From the NCBI RefSeq assembly GCF_005869845.1, contig NZ_VAWF01000001.1, positions 496,001-560,000 on the forward strand: 64,000 nt of DNA, given 5' to 3'. The DNA is from Fodinibius saliphilus (GTDB lineage Bacteria > Bacteroidota > Rhodothermia > Balneolales > Balneolaceae). The notes below the pieces were generated by a model. The model searched no databases, was not told the DNA's origin, and worked only from the letters and a program-made list of their open reading frames with translations. A program made the translations under genes and the position numbers. Each line of letters begins with the position of its first letter. Position 1 is the first letter of the stretch. Positions 27,212 to 35,837 of this stretch are shown piece by piece.

Positions 27212-29041
27212 TTAGTCGAGTACAAATTCTTTTCTCCAGTCTTTATCTTCGGTTATCTCAGGTTGTTCTCTTTTAAACATTACGAAGTTTTCTAAGAAAA
27301 GGACATCCATCTCCGTTCTCATAAAACATCGATATGCATCTTGAAAGGTACAGACGATGGGCTCACCTCGAACATTGAATGAGGTATTTACGATCACTCC
27401 ATACCCAGTCTGTTTTTTGAATTCCCTAATTAGCTGATAATACTGTGGGTTATCATCCTTACTGACAGTTTGAATCCTTGCGGAATAATCTACATGTGTA
27501 ACAGCAGGAATATCACTTCTGGGAATATTCAGAAGTTCAATTCCAAATAGTTTTTGGTGGTCTTCCGCTTGCTTAATTCTTCTGGATTTTTTTACAGGTG
27601 CAACAAGCAGCATGTAAGGTGATTCTCGGTAGAGCTCAAAGTATTCACTTACATCTTCAGCCAGACATGATGGTGCAAACGGTCGAAATGATTCTCGGTA
27701 TTTTATTTTTAGGTTTAGAGTGGACTGTGTTTCCGGACTCCGCGAATCTCCCAAAATACTTCGAGCCCCCAACGCTCGGGGGCCAAACTCCATTCGGCCA
27801 TTAAACCATCCAACTACCTTGCCATCAACAAGTTGCTCTGCAGCCAGAGAAGGTATTTTTTCAGGATCTTCTTTTTTATACGGAATACGTTCCTCTTTTA
27901 ACCATTGTTCAATTTCTTTCTGGGAAAAAGAGGGCCCCAAATAAGATCCTTTCTGGAAATCTTTTTGGCCATTTAGCATGCGGGGTTTATCCATAATTTG
28001 GTACCATGCGTATAGTGCAGCACCTAAGGCACCGCCCGCGTCTCCGGCAGCGGGTTGTATCCAGATATCGTCAAAGATCCTTTCACGAAGTATTTTGCCA
28101 TTTGCAACGCAGTTTAGAGCTACACCTCCGGCCAAGCATAGATATTTTTCGCCGGTTTCTTTACGAACGTGACGGGCCATGCGTAGCATCACCTCTTCCA
28201 CAACTTCTTGGACCGACCGTGCCAGATCCATTTCTCGTTGTGTTAACTTAGACTCGGGTTCCCGGGGAGGGCCGCCCAAAAGGTCATGAAATGCTTCGGA
28301 GGTCATTGTAAGCCCCTGGCAATAGTTAAAGTATTTCATATTCAATCGGAACGACCCGTCCTCTTTTAGATCCATAAGGTTATCGAGGATCTTTTCTTTG
28401 TATTTAGGTTTGCCGTAGGGGGCTAACCCCATTACTTTATATTCGCCAGAGTTTGCTCGAAATCCTGTATAGGTTGTAAATGCAGTGTACAACAGTCCTA
28501 AACTGTGAGGAAAATGAAGCTCGTTTTCAATCTTGATATTATTATATTCTCCTACTCCCCATGAAGCTGTAGCCCACTCTCCAACACCATCTATTGTGAG
28601 TACAGCTGCTTTTTCATATGGAGAGGGGAAAAAAGCTGATGCTGCGTGGGATTCGTGATGTTCTGGGTAAAGGACTTTACCCTTATAGCTCAACTCGTTT
28701 TTTATTATACGATCTACCCATAATTTCTTTTTGATCCATTGAGGTATGGCTTTAGAAAAAGATAAAAAGCCGTCTGGAGCATATGCGAAGTATGTCTTGA
28801 TAAGACGATCAAATTTGAGCCATGGCTGATCGTAAAATGCTACCAGCTCAATATCTTTGATGGATATGTTTGCCTCTGAAAGACAATAGCGTATAGCTTC
28901 CTTTGGAAAACTTCGTTCATGTTTCACTCGAGTGAATCTCTCTTCTTGGGCAGCAGCTAATATTTTACCATTTTCAATGATACAAGCAGCGGAATCATGG
29001 TAGAATGCTGAAATTCCCAGTATGTATATTTTTTTGTCCAT
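27212..29041 (-). CDS. Carbamoyltransferase (NodU/CmcH family)
   Basis: About 609 residues. The N-terminal domain begins YILGISAFYHDSAACIIENG and contains EHHESHAASAFFPSPYE with the metal-binding His residues and AVLTIDGVGEWATASWG; the C-terminal domain has LAGGVALNCVANG and FNGRMEFGPRALGARSIL. Family members use carbamoyl phosphate and ATP to carbamoylate hydroxyl groups of sugars and antibiotics. I prefer ATG 29041 (MDKKIYIL), 5 nt after the SGNH gene ends; an ATG five codons earlier overlaps that gene. Confidence 0.92.
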   Translation of the reverse strand: MDKKIYILGISAFYHDSAACIIENGKILAAAQEERFTRVKHERSFPKEAIRYCLSEANISIKDIELVAFYDQPWLKFDRLIKTYFAYAPDGFLSFSKAIPQWIKKKLWVDRIIKNELSYKGKVLYPEHHESHAASAFFPSPYEKAAVLTIDGVGEWATASWGVGEYNNIKIENELHFPHSLGLLYTAFTTYTGFRANSGEYKVMGLAPYGKPKYKEKILDNLMDLKEDGSFRLNMKYFNYCQGLTMTSEAFHDLLGGPPREPESKLTQREMDLARSVQEVVEEVMLRMARHVRKETGEKYLCLAGGVALNCVANGKILRERIFDDIWIQPAAGDAGGALGAALYAWYQIMDKPRMLNGQKDFQKGSYLGPSFSQKEIEQWLKEERIPYKKEDPEKIPSLAAEQLVDGKVVGWFNGRMEFGPRALGARSILGDSRSPETQSTLNLKIKYRESFRPFAPSCLAEDVSEYFELYRESPYMLLVAPVKKSRRIKQAEDHQKLFGIELLNIPRSDIPAVTHVDYSARIQTVSKDDNPQYYQLIREFKKQTGYGVIVNTSFNVRGEPIVCTFQDAYRCFMRTEMDVLFLENFVMFKREQPEITEDKDWRKEFVLD

Positions 29042-29046
29042 GTTTC

Positions 29047-30102
29047 TTATTCCCAATGTGTAGTTTTAACAGATTGTGTATTGATCAAATTTTCCTGCTT
29101 TAAATACATAATTATAGTTTCTGCATATTTTTTATGAGCCAGCGGGCTTGGATGGTCATCAAACGGATAGAAGGAGTGTTCAGGATATCTCGGCCCCCGA
29201 TCAACCGAAATATCTAGCGTTTTTATTCCTTTAGAGTTACAAAACTGTAGCATTTTTTTAGTGTTTTTCCCTTCATGGATACCAGCAAGAATAAAAGTTG
29301 AGTTTACCTTATCACAGAGCAGTTGAAATTTCGTTATTATTTTTTTTGATACTTCTTTGTTGTTAAGACGGCTATCATATCTCATATCATATTTGTTCTC
29401 AAGACGATGCATCAATGCTGAGTAAGATGAAAATGGTAAGCCGGTATATCGGGTATGGTCATATATAATTTTCAAGTCACCGTTTGCTGTAAGTCGGCCA
29501 CATGGTACTGAAAAGGGACTTGTTCTCTCTAAGCGAGTAAATGACTTTTTCCGTTTTCTGGTAAGCGTGTTTCTGTTATCATGTATTTCGCTGCCATACA
29601 TCAGCATAACAATTCGAGGTGGTTCCCCTTTCAATGACGCTTCTTTGAACTGCAAATAAGACTGTAATATACTATAGCCACTCACGCCAAAATTACGGAC
29701 TTTCCAGTTTTTTAAATGCTGTTGGACTAACCATGGGAATGTTTCGTTATCGTAAACCAGCCAGCCATAAGTAAATGAACAGCCTAAAAACCATATTTCC
29801 GGGTAATTTGTATTCTGATCATACTCTTTTTTATCAGAAGTGATCCGATGACCATTTTCATCATGGTTAGCAGTAAATGTAAACCGATTGTTAATGCTTA
29901 TTGAAAAGTTCCCGGGTTGAAAAACAAACCCCAGTTTAGGATCTGACTGGTACAACTTTCCTTCAGGCACAATGGTAGACTTCTCTTTAGTAAACGTTTT
30001 AGGTTCGAAACCCTTATGCCGAAGTATTATTTCAAGTCCAATAACGAGTAACAGAGCTAAAGCTGTAATTTGGATAATTGTAAGTAAATCTATTGAACCC
30101 AT
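29047..30102 (-). CDS. Membrane-anchored SGNH-hydrolase-like protein
   Basis: A 351-residue protein with one N-terminal membrane helix (about residues 7-24) and an SGNH-type domain outside: block I FLGCSFTYGW (about 110-119), block II NFGVSGYSILQ, and block V DDHPSPLAHKKYAE with the catalytic Asp/His. The nucleophile Ser is in GCSFT. Such enzymes esterify or de-esterify surface glycans. It lies directly before the carbamoyltransferase and is a regular neighbour of that family. Confidence 0.75.
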   Translation of the reverse strand: MGSIDLLTIIQITALALLLVIGLEIILRHKGFEPKTFTKEKSTIVPEGKLYQSDPKLGFVFQPGNFSISINNRFTFTANHDENGHRITSDKKEYDQNTNYPEIWFLGCSFTYGWLVYDNETFPWLVQQHLKNWKVRNFGVSGYSILQSYLQFKEASLKGEPPRIVMLMYGSEIHDNRNTLTRKRKKSFTRLERTSPFSVPCGRLTANGDLKIIYDHTRYTGLPFSSYSALMHRLENKYDMRYDSRLNNKEVSKKIITKFQLLCDKVNSTFILAGIHEGKNTKKMLQFCNSKGIKTLDISVDRGPRYPEHSFYPFDDHPSPLAHKKYAETIIMYLKQENLINTQSVKTTHWE

Positions 30103-30159
30103 GATATTATCTATTACTACCTTTAATGGTGAACAAAAACACCAGGTATTTTTAATATT

Positions 30160-30282
30160 CTACCACATTGGGTAGATATTGTCAGTGTCATCATCGCTGT
30201 CGCTTTTTTTTATTTTTGATACCTTGACATAGGTAATCAGCAATCCAAGCAAGACAATCGATAAACTTATTAAAAACCACAT
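30160..30282 (-). CDS. Small single-span membrane peptide
   Basis: A 40-residue frame: MWFLISLSIVLLGLLITYV forms a membrane helix, followed by a basic patch (KVSKIKK) and an acidic tail (SDSDDDTDN). It begins 7 bp after the SAF oxidoreductase gene and ends 58 bp before the SGNH gene, and the inside-positive charge pattern looks like a real membrane peptide. It has no recognisable family. Confidence 0.5.
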   Translation of the reverse strand: MWFLISLSIVLLGLLITYVKVSKIKKSDSDDDTDNIYPMW

Positions 30283-30288
30283 GTTAGA

Positions 30289-31623
30289 TCACTTTATATT
30301 TAAATGTTGATTTAAACCAACGGTTGAGTTTGATATCTTTGTAAAATCAAAGTACTGCATTTGTTCTCTGCGAATCTGATCAACTAATCTACCTTTCGGT
30401 ATAGTTACATCTTGATAGGTAAGAGCATGATCTTTAGGTACATCATTTTTTAGCACGCATCCTTCTGATAGTCCCATTGGAAGAAATGCTTCTGTATTTA
30501 CAATATCAGAATTTTCAAGTGTTCCATAAGTGGTAAACCCCCCGATTCCATCCAGCATATCACCTGCCTTAAGATCTTTTTTTGCTAAAGTGATAACATC
30601 ACAAACTGCTTCTCCCTTTGGAGCGATGGTTGCATCATTAAAGAGTACCGCTCGTGCCGCAGTGATGGGAACTTCAAGGTGGGGCAGGTGGTAGGGTACA
30701 TAGAATACATACAACGGGCCATCACCCATTTTGAAATAGGACATATAGTCTTGTTGTATAGGATTATCATTATATGCCAGCACAAAAACGCCGGGTCCCG
30801 GCTCAGCACCTAATATGTAATCAACAAGCCCTCCGTTCATCATCTGGTCCATCGGAAACAGGTCGATAGCATCAGTTGCATGTTCACATTCTGGCCCATA
30901 CATTCCTCGTTTTCCTGCTTTAAAACCAGTTGCATTAGCAACAACCGCCATTTCCATTGAAAGTTTAGTACCATCGGCAAAGGAGGTCACCATTCTTGGT
31001 TTTTGTTTGTGTTTACGGGCAAATTCTTTTTGGGTCTCCGGGGTCCGGTAAGGGTCTTCGAGGCCTTTTATATTTCCTGCTAATACAGGATCGTAGCCAA
31101 TTGTTTTTACAAACCGCATTAAATTCATCAGTACTCCCGGTTGGTCACCATCGGCATTTGTAATAATTACACCATTGTCGTCGGCATATTTTTTTAATAT
31201 GGGACCTACAGTGGCGTCAAGCTCAGCATTCATTAGTACTACGTGCTTTTGATGGTTTATAGCCTCCACCGTAACTTGTGCACCAAACTCAATTTGACCA
31301 GTAGCTTCAATAATAACATCCAAATTTTCAGCCCTACACAAAGCATTGGGATTGTCTGTAACGGCGTATCCCCCCTCAGCAATCACTTGATCTAATTCAT
31401 GCGTTGCAGATACTTCCCGGTAGTTATCCACTCCTGCCTGGCTGAATGCTCGTTTTGCTTTTGATAAGGTACGGTTATATAGGGCAGCAACCTTCATTCC
31501 GGGAACGGATCGCTCAATCGTTAAAACGGTCCCTCGTCCCATGTATCCTGCTCCAATGATTCCAACCCTGACAGGGTTGTTACTTCGTTCCCTCTCTTTA
31601 AGGGCATTATCTACTATAATCAT
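30289..31623 (-). CDS. NAD(P)-dependent oxidoreductase with SAF-like C-terminal domain
   Basis: A 444-residue protein. Rossmann start VRVGIIGAGYMGRGT (about 18-32), an adjacent DVIIEATGQIEFGAQ stretch as in homoserine-dehydrogenase-like enzymes, and a C-terminal SAF-like region (CDVITLAKKDLKAGDMLDGIGG). This family recurs next to RfbC-like epimerases and CDP-sugar genes in surface-glycan loci. The exact reaction is not known to me; reduction of a keto-sugar or assembly of a branched sugar is possible. Confidence 0.72.
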   Translation of the reverse strand: MIIVDNALKERERSNNPVRVGIIGAGYMGRGTVLTIERSVPGMKVAALYNRTLSKAKRAFSQAGVDNYREVSATHELDQVIAEGGYAVTDNPNALCRAENLDVIIEATGQIEFGAQVTVEAINHQKHVVLMNAELDATVGPILKKYADDNGVIITNADGDQPGVLMNLMRFVKTIGYDPVLAGNIKGLEDPYRTPETQKEFARKHKQKPRMVTSFADGTKLSMEMAVVANATGFKAGKRGMYGPECEHATDAIDLFPMDQMMNGGLVDYILGAEPGPGVFVLAYNDNPIQQDYMSYFKMGDGPLYVFYVPYHLPHLEVPITAARAVLFNDATIAPKGEAVCDVITLAKKDLKAGDMLDGIGGFTTYGTLENSDIVNTEAFLPMGLSEGCVLKNDVPKDHALTYQDVTIPKGRLVDQIRREQMQYFDFTKISNSTVGLNQHLNIK

Positions 31624-31696
31624 AAATCTATCACTATTTAAATGTTATGCATTTATAACTGCTGGAGATACCGCTTTTTGTTCTTCTACCTATTGC

Positions 31697-32245
31697 TCAT
31701 ACTTTTTGGGGAGATGAGTTATAGTTTTCCCACTTTTGATCTTTGTCAGAGATAAAAATCTGCTCTGTTTCTCTCCATTCAATATTGAAAGCCTGATCAT
31801 CCCATCGAATTCCCTGTTCTGCTTCCGGAGCATAGAATGCTGAAACCATGTAGTATATTTCGGTATTATCTACTAAGGTTTGGTAGCCGTGAGCACACCC
31901 CTCAGGAATGAAGAGCATAGTATGATTATTCTCTGTTAGTTCAACTCCCAGCCATTGTTTATATGTCGGTGATTCGGGTCTAACATCAACGATTACATCC
32001 CATACTTCACCTTTTACACAGCGTACCAGCTTTGCCTCAGCATGAGGTTTTACTTGGTAATGTAATCCGCGAATAGTGTGTTTGAATTTGTTATAACCAA
32101 TATTGGCCTGGACAGCTTCAAATAATATTCCCTGCTCTTTGAATTCTTTTTCACAATACCCACGAGCAAAAAAGCCTCTTTTGTCGGTTAGCTTTTCTAT
32201 CTCGATTACAAAGGCGCCGTCAATTTTAGTTTCTTTGAAAATCAT
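31697..32245 (-). CDS. dTDP-4-dehydrorhamnose 3,5-epimerase-like protein
   Basis: A 182-residue RmlC-family cupin: RGFFARGYCEKEF, IRGLHYQVKPHAEAKLVRCVKGEVWDVIVDVR, EGCAHGYQTL, EIYYMVSAFYAPEAEQGIRWDD. The catalytic His in GLHYQ is kept. The enzyme class epimerises C3 and/or C5 of 4-keto-6-deoxy sugars. No rmlA, rmlB or rmlD is in the window; with rfbF nearby the substrate may be a CDP-sugar. It overlaps the end of the ugd gene by 4 bp (ATGA). Confidence 0.85.
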   Translation of the reverse strand: MIFKETKIDGAFVIEIEKLTDKRGFFARGYCEKEFKEQGILFEAVQANIGYNKFKHTIRGLHYQVKPHAEAKLVRCVKGEVWDVIVDVRPESPTYKQWLGVELTENNHTMLFIPEGCAHGYQTLVDNTEIYYMVSAFYAPEAEQGIRWDDQAFNIEWRETEQIFISDKDQKWENYNSSPQKV

Positions 32246-33585
32246 AACGAAAGTCCGATTCCTTCATATTTGTGGAAGAGGTTTTTGCTTAACATTCTTC
32301 TCCCATCAATGATTAAAGGTTGTTCGTTTTGGGTATGTATTAGGTCGGGCACTTGTTTGAATTCGTCCCAACTGGTAAGCAATAAGATGGCATCAGTTCC
32401 CTGGATGCTTTGGGATAGATTATTTTGATATACTATCTGATGGTTTCCAAATAACTTTTTAGCTTCGTGTTGGGCTTCAGGATCATAAGCTTTGATCTTT
32501 GCGCCTTCTGTGAGAAGGTAATTTACAATCGGAATAGCAGGGGACTCCCGCATGTCATCGGTGCCCGGTTTAAATGCCAGTCCAAGGACGCCAATAGTTT
32601 TTCCTCTCAGACTTGATAAGTGTTTTCGTAGTAGTGCAATAACCTCTTGCGGTTGTTTTTTATTGATTTCTATAACAGAATCGAGTAGTGCCATAGGATT
32701 TCCTGCATCCTTGCCGTGCGCAATAAGCGCCTTCACATCTTTTGGAAAACAACTCCCGCCAAATCCACATCCGGCAGCCAAGTAAGAAAGAAAGCCAGGG
32801 GTGATTCTGTTACCGTTAGCTAAAATCGGGCTAAATCGTTTGTCCTTGTGCACACCTTCCATTACCTCAACGGCATCAATGCCTCCCAACGTAGCACACA
32901 AATTGCCAATTTCATTAGAAAATGAGATCAATGTAGCCAGCAGAGAATTCGCGGTATATTTAATCATCTCCGCTGTTTTATTATTGGTTGTTAGGATGTC
33001 AACGCCCTCAAAAACTTTATATACTTCTTTCAGTATTGAGTGGGTTTTTGGGTCAATTCCACCTAGTACGATTCTATCTGGATTCATGAAATCATCAATA
33101 GCTTCGCCTTCTCTCAAAAATTCGGGGTTCATTCCCACTCCGAAATCTTTGCCGGCTTTTTTTCCTGATGTTTCTTCCAATATGGGCTGCACTACATCAT
33201 CTGTTGTTCCGGGCACAACAGTGCTTTTTACGACAACAACATGGTATTCCTCTTTTTCTTTAAGGGAAACACCAATGGCACTTGCTGCTTTCTTGATACT
33301 GCTGAGATCTATTTTATCCCCTCTGTAGGGCGTGCCTACTGCAATAATAGATAAATCGGAATGCAAAATTGCGCTGTGAAGATCTGTGGTAGCTGAAAAA
33401 CCGTTTTTGATATTGTTATTTAGCAATTCTTTTAATCTCTTTTCATAGATTGGCGGGATGCCGCTGTTAATTTTCTTAACTTTTTCTTTATCTATGTCAA
33501 CACATGTAACATTATGTCCTTTTTCTGACAGGCAAACGCCTGACACAAGTCCTACATATCCGGTACCAATGACTGAAATATTCAT
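32242..33585 (-). CDS. UDP-glucose 6-dehydrogenase-like nucleotide-sugar dehydrogenase
   Basis: About 447 residues: ISVIGTGYVGLVSGVCLSEKGH, VGTPYRGD, STVVPGTTD, NPEFLREGEAIDDFMNPDR, catalytic Cys in AAGCGFGGSCFPKDVKAL, and GLAFKPGTDDMRESP. The FGGSCFPKD form is that of UDP-glucose dehydrogenase (UDP-GlcA formation), in contrast to the HexNAc-type enzyme at 8502. I place the start at ATG 33585, whose A is shared with the stop of the SDR gene (TAATG); the frame is open 12 codons further back without conservation. Confidence 0.9.
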   Translation of the reverse strand: MNISVIGTGYVGLVSGVCLSEKGHNVTCVDIDKEKVKKINSGIPPIYEKRLKELLNNNIKNGFSATTDLHSAILHSDLSIIAVGTPYRGDKIDLSSIKKAASAIGVSLKEKEEYHVVVVKSTVVPGTTDDVVQPILEETSGKKAGKDFGVGMNPEFLREGEAIDDFMNPDRIVLGGIDPKTHSILKEVYKVFEGVDILTTNNKTAEMIKYTANSLLATLISFSNEIGNLCATLGGIDAVEVMEGVHKDKRFSPILANGNRITPGFLSYLAAGCGFGGSCFPKDVKALIAHGKDAGNPMALLDSVIEINKKQPQEVIALLRKHLSSLRGKTIGVLGLAFKPGTDDMRESPAIPIVNYLLTEGAKIKAYDPEAQHEAKKLFGNHQIVYQNNLSQSIQGTDAILLLTSWDEFKQVPDLIHTQNEQPLIIDGRRMLSKNLFHKYEGIGLSL

Positions 33586-34718
33586 TATGCTTCCTCTGCT
33601 TCTTGATTTTCGTTGTACCACAATAAATTTCGGATTAGTCCTTCTTCAAGTCCGATCGAGGGACTATAACCAAGCTCATTTTCAGCTTTAGATATTACTG
33701 GGCAGCGCCTGTTTGGGTTATCTACCAAGTAGTCTTCGTCATTACTTGGGATATGTTGAACTTCTCCGTGATAGTTAATATGATCGCGGGCAATTGTGAT
33801 GATCCGTTCAGCTAGTTCTGTCATTGTTATTTCTGGTTCTGAAACCCCAATATTGTATGAATCGCCCGGCTTCCCGTTTACCAATATTTTGAAATAGCCG
33901 GTTATTGCATCTGCTATGTAGCAGAACGTTCTGGAAGGAGAGCCATCCGAGTGCATTACGATGTTTTTTCCTGATAAAACATCACGCATAAAGTCAGGTA
34001 TTACCCTACGGTCAGTAATTTTTAAACCTGGCCCATAATTATTAAATGGTCGGGCAATAGAAATAGGCAGGTCAAATTCTTGTGCAAAGGTTACGCATAG
34101 GGTTTCTCCATACCGTTTTGATTCATCATAGCAGGCGCGAGGGCCAGTACATGATACATTCCCACGATAGGTTTCCGGTGTTGGGATGTAGTCTGGATGG
34201 GGATCTCCATAAACTTCACTTGTTGAGAAAAATAAAAAACCTTCAACCGGGGTTGCTGTTTTTTTTCGGTTGCGCGTGTATTCTAATAAATATCGTAAGC
34301 CGTTAACATTTGCATCCATTGTTTCAAGCGGGTGTTTCCGATAGTAAATCGGAGATGCTATTGAGGCTGCATGGATGATATAATGAAAATCAATAACGGA
34401 GTCGGGAAGTGGATTTCTTACATCGTGTTTTACTAATCCCAAATAATCATCATGTTTTACCTGCTGTAACCATTCAGGAATTCCACGTATATAATTGTCA
34501 TAAATTATTATATTTATTTTTTCTTTTTGGGCTACTTTTTCATTCCACTTTAATAGTGACTGGATGAGGTAATATCCCAAGAACCCTGCACCCCCGGTGA
34601 TAAGAATATTCTTTCCAGCAAGTTGACTAAATTCATTTTCCAATGAATTACAGATGTAGTTGAGGTCTGTTTCCACAACTTCTGTCGCACTTTGTATTAT
34701 CGTATTTGCTCTATTCAT
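33585..34718 (-). CDS. NAD-dependent sugar epimerase/dehydratase (SDR)
   Basis: About 377 residues. NILITGGAGFLGYYL gives the NAD loop, FFSTSEVYGDP the catalytic Ser/Thr region and ACYDESKRYGE the Tyr-x3-Lys pair; NNYGPGLKITDRRVIPDF resembles UDP-glucuronate decarboxylase and related enzymes. Between a cytidylyltransferase and a UDP-glucose dehydrogenase, the substrate could be either a CDP-hexose or UDP-glucuronate. I use ATG 34718, 7 bp after rfbF ends; the frame extends 20 codons into rfbF. Confidence 0.82.
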   Translation of the reverse strand: MNRANTIIQSATEVVETDLNYICNSLENEFSQLAGKNILITGGAGFLGYYLIQSLLKWNEKVAQKEKINIIIYDNYIRGIPEWLQQVKHDDYLGLVKHDVRNPLPDSVIDFHYIIHAASIASPIYYRKHPLETMDANVNGLRYLLEYTRNRKKTATPVEGFLFFSTSEVYGDPHPDYIPTPETYRGNVSCTGPRACYDESKRYGETLCVTFAQEFDLPISIARPFNNYGPGLKITDRRVIPDFMRDVLSGKNIVMHSDGSPSRTFCYIADAITGYFKILVNGKPGDSYNIGVSEPEITMTELAERIITIARDHINYHGEVQHIPSNDEDYLVDNPNRRCPVISKAENELGYSPSIGLEEGLIRNLLWYNENQEAEEA

Positions 34719-34725
34719 ATAAAAC

Positions 34726-35499
34726 CTACCAGATCTTCCAAGGTGTTGATTCTGATTTCCATAAATTTTCAATAACATTTTTGTCTCGGAGCGTGTCCAT
34801 GGGTTGCCAGAAGCCCCGATGTTTGTAGGCTGCTAATTTCCCGTCATTGGCAAGCTTTTCAAGAGGATCTTTTTCCCATACTGTTTCATCGCCCTCGATG
34901 TAGTCAAAAACTTCCGGTTCTAATACAAAGAAGCCACCATTTATCCATGCACCGTCGCCTTGGGGTTTTTCGGTGAAAGAATCTATTTTAGAATCTTTAT
35001 CACGGAGACTAAAAGTACCGAAACGCCCGGGTGGTTGAACAGCTGTGAGGGTAGCAGAAGTCTTGTTGTCTTTATGAAATGCAATAAGTTCTTTGAGGTT
35101 TATATTGCTAACACCATCACCATAAGTCATACAAAATGTTTCATCTCCAATATAATCTTTGACTCGTTTTAGACGCCCACCGGTCATAGTACCGTCTCCC
35201 GTATCAACAAGAGTCACCTTCCAAGGCTCAACACCATTACGAAGGATTTTCATGTTGTTCTTTTTTAGATCAAAGGTGAGATCTGACTTGTATAAGAAAT
35301 AGTTAGCAAAGTACTCTTTAATGACCGCTCCTTTGTATCCGAGACATATAATGAAATCTTGAATCCCATAATGAGAATATATTTTCATTATATGCCAAAG
35401 TATTGGTTTTTCTCCAATCTTGACCATCGGTTTAGGTCGTACGCTTGTTTCTTCACTGAGCCTGGTTCCATAGCCTCCTGCAAGAATAACTGCTTTCAT
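34726..35499 (-). CDS. rfbF: Glucose-1-phosphate cytidylyltransferase
   Basis: A 257-residue nucleotidyltransferase: [17 protein letters not shown] at the N terminus, [31 protein letters not shown] with the metal-binding Asp, and [17 protein letters not shown]. The RPKPMVKIG and [11 protein letters not shown] stretches are specific to RfbF. It makes CDP-glucose. The usual next gene, CDP-glucose 4,6-dehydratase rfbG, is not present; the SDR downstream takes its place. First gene of the long minus-strand block, behind a weak sigma-54-type promoter. Confidence 0.92.
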   Translation of the reverse strand: MKAVILAGGYGTRLSEETSVRPKPMVKIGEKPILWHIMKIYSHYGIQDFIICLGYKGAVIKEYFANYFLYKSDLTFDLKKNNMKILRNGVEPWKVTLVDTGDGTMTGGRLKRVKDYIGDETFCMTYGDGVSNINLKELIAFHKDNKTSATLTAVQPPGRFGTFSLRDKDSKIDSFTEKPQGDGAWINGGFFVLEPEVFDYIEGDETVWEKDPLEKLANDGKLAAYKHRGFWQPMDTLRDKNVIENLWKSESTPWKIW

Positions 35500-35609
35500 A
35501 TTTATAACGCTCTTTTTTATTTAAGTATTAATTAATGCCCCGACACTGATTCTTAGTCTTATAGAACTATCGAGTTATTTCCCTTGGTGACATTCTGTAA
35601 ATATCTAAA

Positions 35610-35624
35610 TCAACAAGCATGCCA
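35610..35624 (-). promoter_or_regulatory. Sigma-54-type promoter of the rfbF operon
   Basis: On the minus strand reads TGGCAT-GCTTG-TTGA: good -24, weaker -12, correct spacing. Start predicted near 35598, about 100 nt before rfbF. The palindrome at 35729 lies 105 bp upstream. Confidence 0.45.
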
Positions 35625-35728
35625 AGTGATGAAAAAAATGAAAAACGGCTATAATATCCTGTTTGTAGCCATCACAGGGGGTTCTGTTTTAGGAAAGAGT
35701 TAAATTGAATAAAAAAAGAGGAGTTTTT

Positions 35729-35743
35729 GAGTAATTTTTACTC
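35729..35743. promoter_or_regulatory. Perfect palindrome GAGTAA-N3-TTACTC, putative activator site
   Basis: Reads GAGTAA-TTT-TTACTC, a perfect 6-bp inverted repeat with a 3-nt centre, 105 bp upstream of the sigma-54-type promoter for rfbF. The same element recurs at 37928 and 48643 and, with one mismatch, at 12383. Confidence 0.55.
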
Positions 35744-35837
35744 GGTGGATTGAGGAATAATTGAGTATTCAGCCTATCACCCTAACTGGTTTCAGAATTA
35801 TAAAACCAGAAGAAATGACGCATCTAAATAAGAAATG

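Larger units (their letters stand above)
35500..35837. other. Intergenic control region upstream of rfbF
   Basis: This 338-bp gap contains a minus-strand sigma-54-type promoter (35610-35624) and a perfect palindrome (35729-35743). The 40 bp from the palindrome rightward resemble the sequence at 37928 (shared GTAATTTTTACTCG, TGGATTGAG, AATAAT). No gene is seen. Confidence 0.55.

Noticed and set aside
32801-33328. 175-codon frame antisense to the UDP-glucose-type dehydrogenase
   Set aside because: Shadow of a well-supported gene; its translation shows no domain.
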